Positions 6,705-12,920 of a DNA stretch of 16,084 nucleotides are shown piece by piece. The stretch spans positions 1-16,084 of the forward strand of contig CAMSEM010000024.1 in NCBI GenBank assembly GCA_947057505.1, given 5' to 3'. How positions within the stretch are numbered: position 1 is the first letter of the stretch; the number at the start of each line of letters is the position of its first letter. The translations under genes were made by a program, and so were the position numbers. The notes under the pieces were generated by a model. That model saw only the letters and a list, made by a program, of their open reading frames with translations. It was not told the DNA's origin and made no database searches. This DNA comes from an uncultured Clostridium sp. Its GTDB lineage: Bacteria; Bacillota; Clostridia; TANB77; CAG-508.

Positions 6705-7676
6705 TTAAATCTGTACATTTTCTCTTTCTAAATTAGAAAGTGCCCAGCTATGTTCTCCTGTTGTAATAACACTTCCACAGTACTCACATTTTCCACTTGA
6801 AGTAATTTTAGTTGGTGCTCCACAATTTGGACAGTTTGTTGTATTTAGTTCTATGGTACCTGGTTTTGTTTTTACTCCATTTTTTCTAACAAATGTTAAT
6901 AAGTAGGTATTTACTCTTTCAGTTTGTTTATCACCTTTTAAAACAGCATTTGTTGTAGCATCTATAATATAGTCTGCCATTCTCGAGTTAAGCCTTACTG
7001 TTAAAATTTCTTTATCTCCTTCTTGTCTATATGCATATAAATGAGCATAATTTACACATATTCTATCCATGACATTAATTTGATTATTTTTAATATAACC
7101 TTCTAATTGATTTTTGTGCTGTTCAAATAAGCTTTGTGTTTCAAATGCTCTTATAGCTTCCCAATCTCTTGCTGTCCAAGCTTGTTGTAACTTAACAAAT
7201 AAGTTTTTACTAAAGCTAATAAATTCTTCTTTATTAAAGTTCGGGTCTTCTACTTGTATTTTGTTTTCTATTTGTGTTTGCCTTGCTTCTAAGTTGTGCA
7301 TATCTTGCATATAATAACTTTGTGTTTTTCTTGTATAGTATGGATTATTTCTGCCATTTCTATTATGTGTATGATGTGTACTATTATATACTGATATTGC
7401 CACAATAATAACAAATACTATCATAACACCCATTCCAAAAATTGAGTCGTCACTATCGCTTGAACTACTTCCCCATGAAGAATGGCTACTAGAACTGCTT
7501 CCCCATGAGTCACTATCCCAAGAGCTACTTCCCCACGAGCTTCCACTATCCCATGAACTTCCACTATCATAGCTTTCAAAGCTTCCTACATCTGCAAAAA
7601 CTGTTCCAGAAAACAGGTAAATGCATAAAATAACTGCACCTAATACTACAATTAATTTGTTTCTTATTTTTTTCAT
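6705..7676 (-). CDS. Membrane protein with Ser/Trp-rich ectodomain, TIM44-like domain and zinc ribbon
   Basis: The 323-residue product has an N-terminal signal-like segment (1-28, ending TVFA-DVG). A low-complexity Ser/Gly/Asp/Trp stretch follows (31-78, repeats of SSWGSSS and SSWDS), then a transmembrane helix (about 80-97) and a His/Arg/Asn-rich positive patch. A TIM44-like domain covers about 145-265 (FVKLQQAWTARDWEAIRAF and onward), and a zinc ribbon has C282, C285, C297 and C300. If the signal is cleaved, the Ser/Trp part faces outside and the TIM44-like and zinc parts lie in the cytoplasm. In mitochondria TIM44 domains bind membranes and partner proteins; in bacteria their role is unclear. 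AGGGGG precedes the ATG. This is the first gene of the operon with the SPFH and HAD genes, and the shared zinc ribbons suggest an interaction with the SPFH protein. Confidence 0.85.
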   Translation of the reverse strand: MKKIRNKLIVVLGAVILCIYLFSGTVFADVGSFESYDSGSSWDSGSSWGSSSWDSDSWGSSSSSHSSWGSSSSDSDDSIFGMGVMIVFVIIVAISVYNSTHHTHNRNGRNNPYYTRKTQSYYMQDMHNLEARQTQIENKIQVEDPNFNKEEFISFSKNLFVKLQQAWTARDWEAIRAFETQSLFEQHKNQLEGYIKNNQINVMDRICVNYAHLYAYRQEGDKEILTVRLNSRMADYIIDATTNAVLKGDKQTERVNTYLLTFVRKNGVKTKPGTIELNTTNCPNCGAPTKITSSGKCEYCGSVITTGEHSWALSNLERENVQI

Positions 7677-7699
7677 TTGTTCCCCCTATTATTTACCTT

Positions 7700-7728
7700 T
7701 TTATAAGTTATTTTATTTTTTGTGTCAA
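7700..7728 (-). promoter_or_regulatory. Downstream promoter (P2) of the TIM44/SPFH/HAD operon
   Basis: On the - strand a perfect TTGACA (7723-7728), a 17-bp spacer and TATAAA (7700-7705) form a near-consensus sigma-A promoter about 24 nt before the start codon at 7676. Its -35 begins 18 nt after the -10 of a second promoter, so the two may be used alternately. A start near 7694 would leave a very short leader. Confidence 0.65.
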
Positions 7729-7745
7729 TTTTTACTTTTACGAAT

Positions 7746-7775
7746 ATTATATGCTTTTTTGTAGAATAATGTCAA
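7746..7775 (-). promoter_or_regulatory. Upstream promoter (P1) of the TIM44/SPFH/HAD operon
   Basis: On the - strand the sequence shows a perfect TTGACA (7770-7775), an 18-bp spacer and a perfect TATAAT (7746-7751). This is the best sigma-A match in the window. The start is expected near 7739, giving a leader of about 62 nt that contains promoter P2. Confidence 0.8.
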
Positions 7776-7819
7776 TGTATTTTTGTGCTAATTTTACTCA
7801 TCTTACCTTGGCATAAACA

Positions 7820-7863
7820 AAAATACTTATGATGATATTATTTTATATCATCATAAGTATTTT
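7820..7863. terminator. Strong terminator after the dehydrogenase gene
   Basis: A 19-bp perfect stem (7820-7838 with 7845-7863) and a 6-nt loop end in a T-run on the - strand, 39 nt after the dehydrogenase stop. It also insulates the promoters of the next operon. The A/T-flanked stem would work in both directions, although no + strand gene needs it. Confidence 0.85.
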
Positions 7864-7901
7864 CTTTTAAATTGTTTTAGTAAATAGATAATCATTAATT
7901 T

Positions 7902-8978
7902 TTATTTTACATATTCATTTAATGGTTTTACTTTATATTGTAAATCTCCAATTTTTTCAGTTGTAATATAACCTGGCATAGCATTTATTACATCTGGAAT
8001 GCGATTTACAATCGTAGCACAAGTTAGTTCTACTGTTGCAGGTCTTGCTACTACAATAGTTGTATCTGGTTCTCCATAAATAGTCCATTCGTTTTTATCA
8101 TAATCTTCTTTTGAATATACTTTTCCTATACATTCACTTTCAATTACAATTCCCTCTTTTGTTACTGTTGTAACTACTGCACTCATACCTGTACTATCTC
8201 CTGCTTTTACTGTCATCTGTAATGTTTTAGAATAAATGTCTTCTTGGTATGTTTGTGGAACGGTTTGTTGTGTTTGGCTTTCTACTGTTAATCCTAATTT
8301 AGAACATAACCATCCATTTACATTCCACATATAAGATGGTAAATATGCTCCATTTTCAATTACTTTTCGTCTTTCTTCATTTGAAATTTTATCTGCAGAT
8401 GCTACTTGTTTTTCAAATTCTTCTAATGTTAAACCTGCGCCATGTGCTTTTGCCAATGCTATTCCATAGTCTTCTACATTATAGCTAGAACTTCCCTTTA
8501 TTTTTGTAATTTTTTGTGTAGAACCTGCAATAGAACTAATTAATTGCCCCCAATAAATATCCTGATAACCACTTCCTGTAATAGTACAATTTGTCCTTTT
8601 TGCCATCTCATCTAATCTCTTTGTGATAGTTGGATTTGAGTTTTGTGGATAAAATGCTTCTTCACAAGTAGTAATAGCATTAATTCCAAGTTTTGCACAA
8701 AGCATTAATGCTTCTTCTACATCTGTAATTAAACTCATTGTAGTAACAATTGCAATATCTGGTTTTGTATTTTTTAGCATTTCTTCTGCATTTTCTAATG
8801 CTGTAACTGTTATTTGTTTATTTTGAGTTTGCATCAGCTTTCCAATGTCTTTTCCTATTACATTTGGATTAACATCTATTGCTCCTACTATTTCTCCACC
8901 TTTTTCGTATACATATCTCATGGTATATACAGCCATTTTTCCGGTTCCAAATTGAACCACCTTTACTTTTCTATCCAT
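7902..8978 (-). CDS. NAD(P)-dependent amine dehydrogenase, 2,4-diaminopentanoate dehydrogenase-like
   Basis: The 358-residue product matches the dihydrodipicolinate reductase-like family that includes 2,4-diaminopentanoate dehydrogenase (Ord), which oxidatively deaminates 2,4-diaminopentanoate in clostridial ornithine fermentation. The N-terminal Rossmann domain has VVQFGTGKMAVYTMR (8-22, nucleotide-binding GTGKMA) and VGAIDVNPNVIGKDIG (31-46). The middle (ITGSGYQDIYWGQLISSIAG, residues 136-155) is typical of the family. The C-terminal part (about 245-350, with VARPATVELTCATIVNRIPDVINAMPG) matches the Ord C-terminal domain. AGGAGG lies 10 nt before the ATG. It has no ornithine-pathway neighbours (no oraSE or ortAB in this window) and is a single-gene unit with its own terminator, so the true amine substrate may differ. 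Confidence 0.8.
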   Translation of the reverse strand: MDRKVKVVQFGTGKMAVYTMRYVYEKGGEIVGAIDVNPNVIGKDIGKLMQTQNKQITVTALENAEEMLKNTKPDIAIVTTMSLITDVEEALMLCAKLGINAITTCEEAFYPQNSNPTITKRLDEMAKRTNCTITGSGYQDIYWGQLISSIAGSTQKITKIKGSSSYNVEDYGIALAKAHGAGLTLEEFEKQVASADKISNEERRKVIENGAYLPSYMWNVNGWLCSKLGLTVESQTQQTVPQTYQEDIYSKTLQMTVKAGDSTGMSAVVTTVTKEGIVIESECIGKVYSKEDYDKNEWTIYGEPDTTIVVARPATVELTCATIVNRIPDVINAMPGYITTEKIGDLQYKVKPLNEYVK

Positions 8979-9296
8979 ATTTTAATTTCCTCCTATTTAA
9001 ATATTTTTTATCATTTTATACTTATTATTATACCTTATATAAGATTTTTTATATCTTTTTTCTTTTAAAAATAATTATCATCAAAATACTATTATTTGAA
9101 AAATAGTCATTTTTTTAAGTTTAAAAACGAAAAGTTCTGCATAGACTATCTATTAGTTTATAAAATTTATCAGTTTTTCGTTTATACAAAATTTACCAGT
9201 TTAAAAACAAAAATATTGCACATGATATATACTGAAAAAGCAAAAATAGTTTTTTCAAAGAAATTAAAAACAATCACATTCTAGGAGGTGAAAGAT
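8979..9296. other. Divergent intergenic region with repeats, dehydrogenase to spore protein
   Basis: This 318-bp AT-rich region has no credible gene. It carries a TATAAT on the - strand (9027-9032) that may serve the dehydrogenase, though no good -35 accompanies it. It also holds repeated sequence upstream of the spore gene. AGTTTAAAAAC occurs at 9118-9128 and 9198-9208. An imperfect tandem of about 24 bp built on GTTTATA(C)AAAATTTA(T/C)CAGTTT lies at 9155-9178 and 9179-9203. Confidence 0.5.
9199..9227 (+). promoter_or_regulatory. Sigma-G-like forespore promoter of the spore protein
   Basis: CATGATA (9221-9227) fits the sigma-G/sigma-F -10 pattern CATNNTA. GTTTA 17 bp upstream (9199-9203) matches four of five positions of the -35 GHATR. 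No comparable sigma-A promoter lies nearby. This fits forespore expression expected of such genes, giving a leader of about 60 nt. Confidence 0.5.
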
Positions 9297-9497
9297 ATGG
9301 CAAGTAACAACAGCAATAGATCTGTAGTTCCAGAAGCTAAAGACGCTCTTAACAAATTCAAATATGAAGTAGCTAGCGAAGTTGGTGTTAACTTAAAACA
9401 AGGTTATAACGGTGATTTATCTTCAAGAGACGCTGGTAGAATCGGTGGACAAATGGTTAAAAAATTAATCCAACAAGCTGAAAACCAAATGAAATAG
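9297..9497 (+). CDS. Alpha/beta-type small acid-soluble spore protein
   Basis: This 66-residue protein coats DNA in the dormant spore, protects it from UV and heat, and is later cut by the germination protease GPR. I chose the ATG at 9297 because AGGAGG (9283-9288) lies 8 nt upstream. An alternative GTG at 9288 overlaps the ribosome binding site. Both conserved family blocks are present: KFKYEVASEVGVNLKQGYNG, with the GPR site region EVASE, and LSSRDAGRIGGQMVKKLI, the DNA-contacting C-terminal helix. Length and composition are typical (rich in Ala, Asn, Gln). Its presence implies an endospore-forming host. It stands alone between a sigma-G-like promoter and a terminator shared with hpf. Confidence 0.94.
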   Translation: MASNNSNRSVVPEAKDALNKFKYEVASEVGVNLKQGYNGDLSSRDAGRIGGQMVKKLIQQAENQMK

Positions 9498-9518
9498 TTT
9501 TGTTTAAGGTTATCACAT

Positions 9519-9551
9519 ACTGATATTAATGGCTAAAGCCTATATTTCAGT
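9519..9551 (+). other. Imperfect hairpin in the spore-gene 3' region
   Basis: An interrupted stem closes with ACTGA/TCAGT and ends in GGCT-AA-AGCC. A second 8-bp hairpin (9568-9575 with 9584-9591) overlaps the left arm of the following terminator, so the two could compete. These may be 3' untranslated structures that stabilise the spore mRNA. No gene is present. Confidence 0.35.
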
Positions 9552-9589
9552 AAAGCAAAACGAACAATTTGTTGTATTTTAGAACAACA

Positions 9590-9633
9590 AAAAAGAAACC
9601 TGTTTAGATACATATTTAGATAGGTTTCTTTTT
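9590..9633. terminator. Bidirectional terminator between the spore gene and hpf
   Basis: A 12-bp perfect stem (9590-9601 with 9622-9633) has an A-run on the left and a T-run on the right, so it works for the + spore gene and the convergent hpf. The 20-nt loop holds a direct repeat TTTAGATA (9603-9610) / TTTAGATA (9615-9622). The GAAAC...GTTTC arms resemble the outer arms of the 836-1008 palindrome. Confidence 0.85.
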
Positions 9634-9641
9634 ATTTTTAT

Positions 9642-10178
9642 TTATGCTTCTGGTTCTACTAATCCATAGCAATTATTTTCTTTTAGGCGATAAATTACAT
9701 TTACCTTTCCTGTTTCTACATTAATAAATGTAAAGAATTTATCTTGTGGTCTTTCTTCTAATTTTAATTTTGCATCTTCTGGTGTTAAAGGTTTAATATC
9801 ATAATAAATTGTTTTAATAATTTCACCTTCTATAGATGTTTCTGGTGTAATTTCTCTTGCCACTTCTTTATTTCTAATAGATTCTGTCATATTTTGTTGG
9901 TCTCTTTTTGTTTTCATTTTTCTAACTTGACCTTCTAAAATATCTATGTTTTTATCAATAGAAGCATATAAGTCTCTGTGTGCTGTTACAGCTCTATATC
10001 TATCTGTAGGAGTTTTAACCTCCATTTCTGCAACTTGCATTCCGCCTTCTGTTTTAATGGTTGCTGTTACATCAAATTCTTCTCCAAAGTATTTGGCTAA
10101 TCTTTCTGCTTTTTTATCAATATATTCTTTTATTGCATCAGTAGCTTTTAGCTCTTTTCCTACTATTTTAATATTCAT
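9642..10178 (-). CDS. hpf: Long-form ribosome hibernation promoting factor
   Basis: Long HPF binds the decoding site of idle 70S ribosomes and pairs them into inactive 100S dimers in stationary phase or stress. The 178-residue product has the two-domain long form. The N-terminal S30AE/YfiA domain spans about 1-97 (MNIKIVGKELKATDAIKEYI at the start, then basic VRKMKTKRDQ). After a linker, the C-terminal dimerisation domain spans about 122-178 (PLTPEDAKLKLEERPQDKFF, then NVETGKVNVIYRLKENNCYG). AAGGAGAG lies 8 nt before the ATG. It has its own promoter, divergent from rpsT, and shares a terminator with the spore gene. I looked for the raiA RNA motif upstream and did not see it. Confidence 0.96.
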   Translation of the reverse strand: MNIKIVGKELKATDAIKEYIDKKAERLAKYFGEEFDVTATIKTEGGMQVAEMEVKTPTDRYRAVTAHRDLYASIDKNIDILEGQVRKMKTKRDQQNMTESIRNKEVAREITPETSIEGEIIKTIYYDIKPLTPEDAKLKLEERPQDKFFTFINVETGKVNVIYRLKENNCYGLVEPEA

Positions 10179-10229
10179 AGTAAACTCTCTCCTTCCAATT
10201 TTTTCTTTATTTGTTGTTTATATGGTCTT

Positions 10230-10258
10230 ATTATATATGTTTTGTTTTATTTTTTCAA
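10230..10258 (-). promoter_or_regulatory. Promoter of hpf
   Basis: On the - strand TTGAAA (10253-10258), a 17-bp spacer and a perfect TATAAT (10230-10235) form a good sigma-A promoter. A start near 10223 gives a leader of about 45 nt. A sigma-B-type promoter was not seen. Confidence 0.7.
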
Positions 10259-10269
10259 GCAGTTTTTTA

Positions 10270-10291
10270 AAATATGGAAAAAATATGGAAA
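10270..10291. repeat. Tandem 11-bp repeat between hpf and rpsT promoters
   Basis: AAATATGGAAA occurs twice in perfect tandem (10270-10280 and 10281-10291). It sits upstream of both divergent -35 elements, where an activator or an A-tract UP-element effect could reach both genes. It may also be simple replication slippage. Confidence 0.5.
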
Positions 10292-10298
10292 AAATGAC

Positions 10299-10327
10299 TT
10301 GATATTTATAAAAAAACATGCTAAAAT
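10299..10327 (+). promoter_or_regulatory. Promoter of rpsT
   Basis: TTGATA (10299-10304), a 17-bp spacer and TAAAAT (10322-10327) form a good sigma-A promoter, giving a leader of about 43 nt that ends in AGGAGG (10363-10368). A-rich sequence just upstream could act as an UP element. Confidence 0.7.
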
Positions 10328-10376
10328 ATATGTTGTTAATTTATCTATGAGTTACATCAAAGAGGAGGTGCAAAAA

Positions 10377-10640
10377 ATGCCAAATATTAAATCAGCAATT
10401 AAGCGTGTTAGCATTATTGAAAAGAAAACTGCAAGAAATAATATGATTAAAACTGGATATAGAACAGCTGTTAAAAAGTTTGAACAAGCCGTAGAATCAG
10501 GAAACAAAGAAGAAGCTACAAAATTATTATCTGCTGCTACAAAAAAAGTAGATCAAGCTTGTACAAAAGGTGTTATTGTAAAAAACACAGCTGCTAGAAA
10601 AAAATCTAATATGGCTAAAAAATTAAATGCTATGAAATAG
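10377..10640 (+). CDS. rpsT: 30S ribosomal protein S20
   Basis: S20 is a primary 16S rRNA-binding protein needed for early 30S assembly. The 87-residue product is basic, mostly helical and of normal length. It carries the family signature from MPNIKSAIKRV through KKTARNNMIKTGYRTAVKKF and ends HKN-less but typical as ARKKSNMAKKLNAMK. The start at 10377 is fixed by AGGAGG 8 nt upstream and by family length. In-frame codons reaching back to 10242 are untranslated leader and promoter. It has its own promoter and an intrinsic terminator, so it is a single-gene unit. S20 represses its own translation in E. coli, but I see no clear rRNA mimic in this leader. Confidence 0.96.
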   Translation: MPNIKSAIKRVSIIEKKTARNNMIKTGYRTAVKKFEQAVESGNKEEATKLLSAATKKVDQACTKGVIVKNTAARKKSNMAKKLNAMK

Positions 10641-10680
10641 TATAAATTTTAAAAAATTGTGCACAGTTTTTTAAGATTTA

Positions 10681-10705
10681 GGTGCTAGTAATAGCATCTT
10701 TTTTT
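10681..10705 (+). terminator. Terminator of rpsT
   Basis: A 6-pair stem GGTGCT/AGCATC (one G-U, favouring the + strand) with a 6-nt loop is followed by seven T (10699-10705). Just upstream a perfect TGTGCACA palindrome is flanked by A- and T-runs (10653-10673), which could form a second, weaker structure. Confidence 0.8.
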
Positions 10706-10706
10706 A

Positions 10707-10742
10707 TTGTATAGAAATAATTGCCAGATTTTTGCTATACAA
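10707..10742. repeat. 8-bp inverted repeat upstream of the two-helix membrane protein
   Basis: TTGTATAG (10707-10714) and CTATACAA (10735-10742) pair perfectly around 20 nt. It lies upstream of the promoter for the next gene. It may be an operator or a stem in read-through RNA from rpsT. Nothing else in the 236-bp gap looks coding. Confidence 0.35.
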
Positions 10743-10782
10743 CAAGGTTAGGTTTCTTATCCTTTATTGTCATAAATTACCT

Positions 10783-10811
10783 TTGTTTTTCTTATTTATC
10801 TATGCTAATAT
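10783..10811 (+). promoter_or_regulatory. Possible promoter of the two-helix membrane protein
   Basis: TTGTTT (10783-10788), a 17-bp spacer and TAATAT (10806-10811), preceded by TGC as in extended -10 promoters, make a plausible sigma-A site 66 nt before the start codon. Confidence 0.4.
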
Positions 10812-10876
10812 AGTAATAAAGAGGAATATTTTCTAATATATTCTTTAATAAAATAGAAAATTTGTGAGGTATTAGT

Positions 10877-11128
10877 ATGAAACAATTATTCATGGAGTTT
10901 AAAAAAATGGACCATAGTATTATAGCCTTAGTCAAATCGGGAATTAAGTTTTGCTTTGGCATTCTTGTTGTAGCAGCAATCATTTTGCTAGCTTATGATT
11001 TAGCTTACTCTTTACCTTTAGTATATTATATAGGCATTTCCTTATTTAAAACTAGCTTGTTTTTTATGGCTTGCTTTATTATTTGTGGGATTGCTTTTAA
11101 CAAAATTAAGGTAGATTTAGGCGAATAG
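10877..11128 (+). CDS. Small two-helix membrane protein of unknown function
   Basis: I do not recognise this 83-residue protein. After a short polar N-terminus (MKQLFMEFKKMDHSI) come a hydrophobic segment at about 21-44 (IKFCFGILVVAAIILLAYDL) and a second at about 54-74 (ISLFKTSLFFMACFIICGIA), then a short charged tail NKIKVDLGE. Both helices contain cysteines. The predicted hairpin would put both ends in the cytoplasm, given Lys-rich ends. GTGAGG lies about 8 nt before the ATG, and a possible promoter precedes it. It is flanked by its own terminator and rpsT. The coding call is good because composition, start signal and stop agree with an intact gene, but no function can be stated. Confidence 0.72.
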   Translation: MKQLFMEFKKMDHSIIALVKSGIKFCFGILVVAAIILLAYDLAYSLPLVYYIGISLFKTSLFFMACFIICGIAFNKIKVDLGE

Positions 11129-11178
11129 AATTAAAAATATCTGTCCAGATGAGTTATATTATTCTAGTGTTAAAAAGT

Positions 11179-11235
11179 AAAAAGAGAGATGTGTACATTG
11201 AAATTTTTTGTTTCAATAAACACATTTCTCTTTTT
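11179..11235. terminator. Bidirectional terminator between the two-helix protein and gatB
   Basis: A 16-pair stem (11179-11194 with 11220-11235, one G-U on the + strand) encloses a second stem ATTGAAA/TTTCAAT (11197-11203 with 11211-11217). A- and T-runs flank it, so it serves the + gene and the convergent gatB, whose stop lies just beyond. Confidence 0.85.
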
Positions 11236-11236
11236 C

Positions 11237-12679
11237 TTATTTTTTTAGTTCTTCTAAGAACATTTCATTTAGCATTTTAGGATTTGCTTTTCCTTTTGTT
11301 TCTTTCATTGCTTGCCCTACTAAGAAGCCAATTGCTTTATCTTTTCCTGCTTTAAAGTCTGCTACTGATTGTGGGTTATTGGCAATAATTTTTGTTACTA
11401 CTTCTTTAATAGCTCCCTCATCTGAAATTTGAATCCAACCTTTTTCTTCTATGATTTTCTCTGGATCTTTTGGATTTTCAAATAATTCTTCTAATACTTT
11501 TTTACCAATTGCAGAACTAATTGTTCCTTTATCTATTAAAACAATCATTTTTGCAAATTGTTCTGCTGTAAATGGTATTTGCTCTGCTTCTAATTCTTTT
11601 TCATTTAATATTCTAGCAATATCTGATAATAACCAGTTAGAGCATGCTTTTGCATTACCACAAATTTCATAAGCTTGTTCAAATAAGTTTGATAAATATT
11701 TTGAGCTTGTTAACATGTTTGCTTCTTTTTCAGTTAATTTGTGCTCTTCTATATATCTTCTTTTTCTGCTTTCTGGAAGCTCTGGTAAGTTGTTACGAAT
11801 ATTATTAACATACTCATCAGATAAACGAATAGCAACTAAATCTGGCTCTGGAAAATATCTATAATCTTGCGCATCTTCTTTATCTCTCATAGGGAAAGTT
11901 CTACCAGATACATCATCCCATCTTAGTGTTTCTTGGTCTATTTTTCCGCCTTCTTCTAGTACTTCTATTTGTCTTTCTGATTCATAATCAATCGCTCTTA
12001 CAATAGACCTAAAAGAGTTCATGTTTTTCATTTCGGTACGAGTTCCAAATTTGGTTTCTCCTTTTTTTCTTACAGAAACGTTAACATCTGCTCTTAAAGA
12101 GCCTTCTTGCATTTTACAATCTGATACTTCTATATATTCTAATATAGATTTTATTTTTCTTAAATAATTTTCTGCTTCTTTGCTAGAACGCATATCTGGT
12201 TCTGATACGATTTCTATTAAAGGAACTCCTGCTCTGTTCAAGTCAACTAAACTTCCACTTCCAAACTCATTATGGTTTAATTTACCAGCATCTTCTTCAA
12301 TGTGAATTCTAGTAATACCAATGGTAGCTGTTTGTCCCTCTTCTGTTTCTACTTCTATTTTTCCATGTTCACAAAGTGGTTTATCAAATTGTGATATTTG
12401 GTAAGATTTTGGTAAATCTGGATAGAAGTAATTTTTTCTATCGTTTTTGCTTTCTTTGGCTATGGTACAATTGGTAGCTAATCCTGCTTTTACAGCATAT
12501 TCTACTACTTTTTCATTTAATACTGGTAATGCTCCTGGCATTGCCATACAAACAGGGCAAGTATGTGTATTTGGCTCTGCACCAAATTCTGTAGCACAAC
12601 TACAAAAAATTTTAGTTTTTGTAGATAGCTCTGCATGTACTTCTAGACCTATTACAATTTCATAATCTTCTCTTGACAT
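11237..12679 (-). CDS. gatB: Asp/Glu-tRNA(Asn/Gln) amidotransferase subunit B
   Basis: GatB binds the misacylated tRNA and, with ATP, activates Glu-tRNA(Gln) or Asp-tRNA(Asn) so that ammonia from GatA can amidate it. The 480-residue product is full length. It has the cradle/kinase domain starting with IVIGLEVHAEL (8-18), the zinc-type cysteines C26, C28, C41 and C44, and conserved FYPDLPKSYQISQFD (87-101) and SLVDLNRAGVPLIEIVSEPD. A helical and C-terminal YqeY-like tRNA-binding tail ends GKANPKMLNEMFLEELKK. AAGGAGG lies 6 nt before the ATG. It is the last gene of gatC-gatA-gatB, but 241 bp from gatA, which is unusually far for this operon. The gap holds an inverted-repeat element. Confidence 0.97.
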   Translation of the reverse strand: MSREDYEIVIGLEVHAELSTKTKIFCSCATEFGAEPNTHTCPVCMAMPGALPVLNEKVVEYAVKAGLATNCTIAKESKNDRKNYFYPDLPKSYQISQFDKPLCEHGKIEVETEEGQTATIGITRIHIEEDAGKLNHNEFGSGSLVDLNRAGVPLIEIVSEPDMRSSKEAENYLRKIKSILEYIEVSDCKMQEGSLRADVNVSVRKKGETKFGTRTEMKNMNSFRSIVRAIDYESERQIEVLEEGGKIDQETLRWDDVSGRTFPMRDKEDAQDYRYFPEPDLVAIRLSDEYVNNIRNNLPELPESRKRRYIEEHKLTEKEANMLTSSKYLSNLFEQAYEICGNAKACSNWLLSDIARILNEKELEAEQIPFTAEQFAKMIVLIDKGTISSAIGKKVLEELFENPKDPEKIIEEKGWIQISDEGAIKEVVTKIIANNPQSVADFKAGKDKAIGFLVGQAMKETKGKANPKMLNEMFLEELKK

Positions 12680-12713
12680 TGTTTTCCTCCTTGTTTATTT
12701 AATAACTTTTGTT

Positions 12714-12904
12714 GCTAATTGTATATTTCTTATTATTGATAGTGAGGCTGTGGGAACCAGCGAGTTACAGTCTGTTATATAATTTCAGCTTGGCCAGCAA
12801 AATTTTGTTATAGACTGTTACGATGTTAAATGCGTTCACTCTCTTACAAATCATTATATTCATAGCATGGATGGAACGAAAAATAATAAGAAATATATAA
12901 TAGC
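12714..12904. repeat. 190-bp structured inverted-repeat element between gatA and gatB
   Basis: A perfect 16-bp pair (12722-12737 with 12882-12897) extends outward with one G-T pair and one bulge to 12714 and 12904. The interior is richer in G+C than its surroundings and holds further stems: AGTGAG with TTCACT (12741-12746 with 12835-12840, one G-T), ACAGTCT with AGACTGT (12767-12773 with 12812-12818), and a hairpin at 12781-12804 with a TGGCC loop. A roughly 40-nt single-stranded part (12841-12881) remains. There is no ORF and no clear target-site duplication. It could be a MITE-like repeat or an RNA element controlling gatB, whose transcript crosses it. No known RNA family was recognised. 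Confidence 0.65.
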
Positions 12905-12920
12905 ACACAGCTATTTATTT

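Noticed and set aside
8814..9284. Phe/Ile/Tyr-rich open frames between the dehydrogenase and spore genes
   Set aside because: They arise from AT-rich DNA, have no ribosome binding site and overlap promoters and repeats.
10179..10376. raiA RNA motif upstream of hpf
   Set aside because: Only about 200 bp are available. They hold two divergent promoters and AT-rich sequence with no extended conserved structure.
10242..10376. N-terminal extension of S20
   Set aside because: It covers the rpsT promoter and ribosome binding site, and S20 has a standard length from the ATG at 10377.
12447..12665. Open frames on the + strand opposite gatB, gatA and rimO
   Set aside because: They are shadows of well-recognised genes, with no ribosome binding site or motif of their own.
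12714..12904. Insertion sequence between gatA and gatB
   Set aside because: The element has no ORF and I found no convincing target-site duplication. At most it is a MITE-like repeat.
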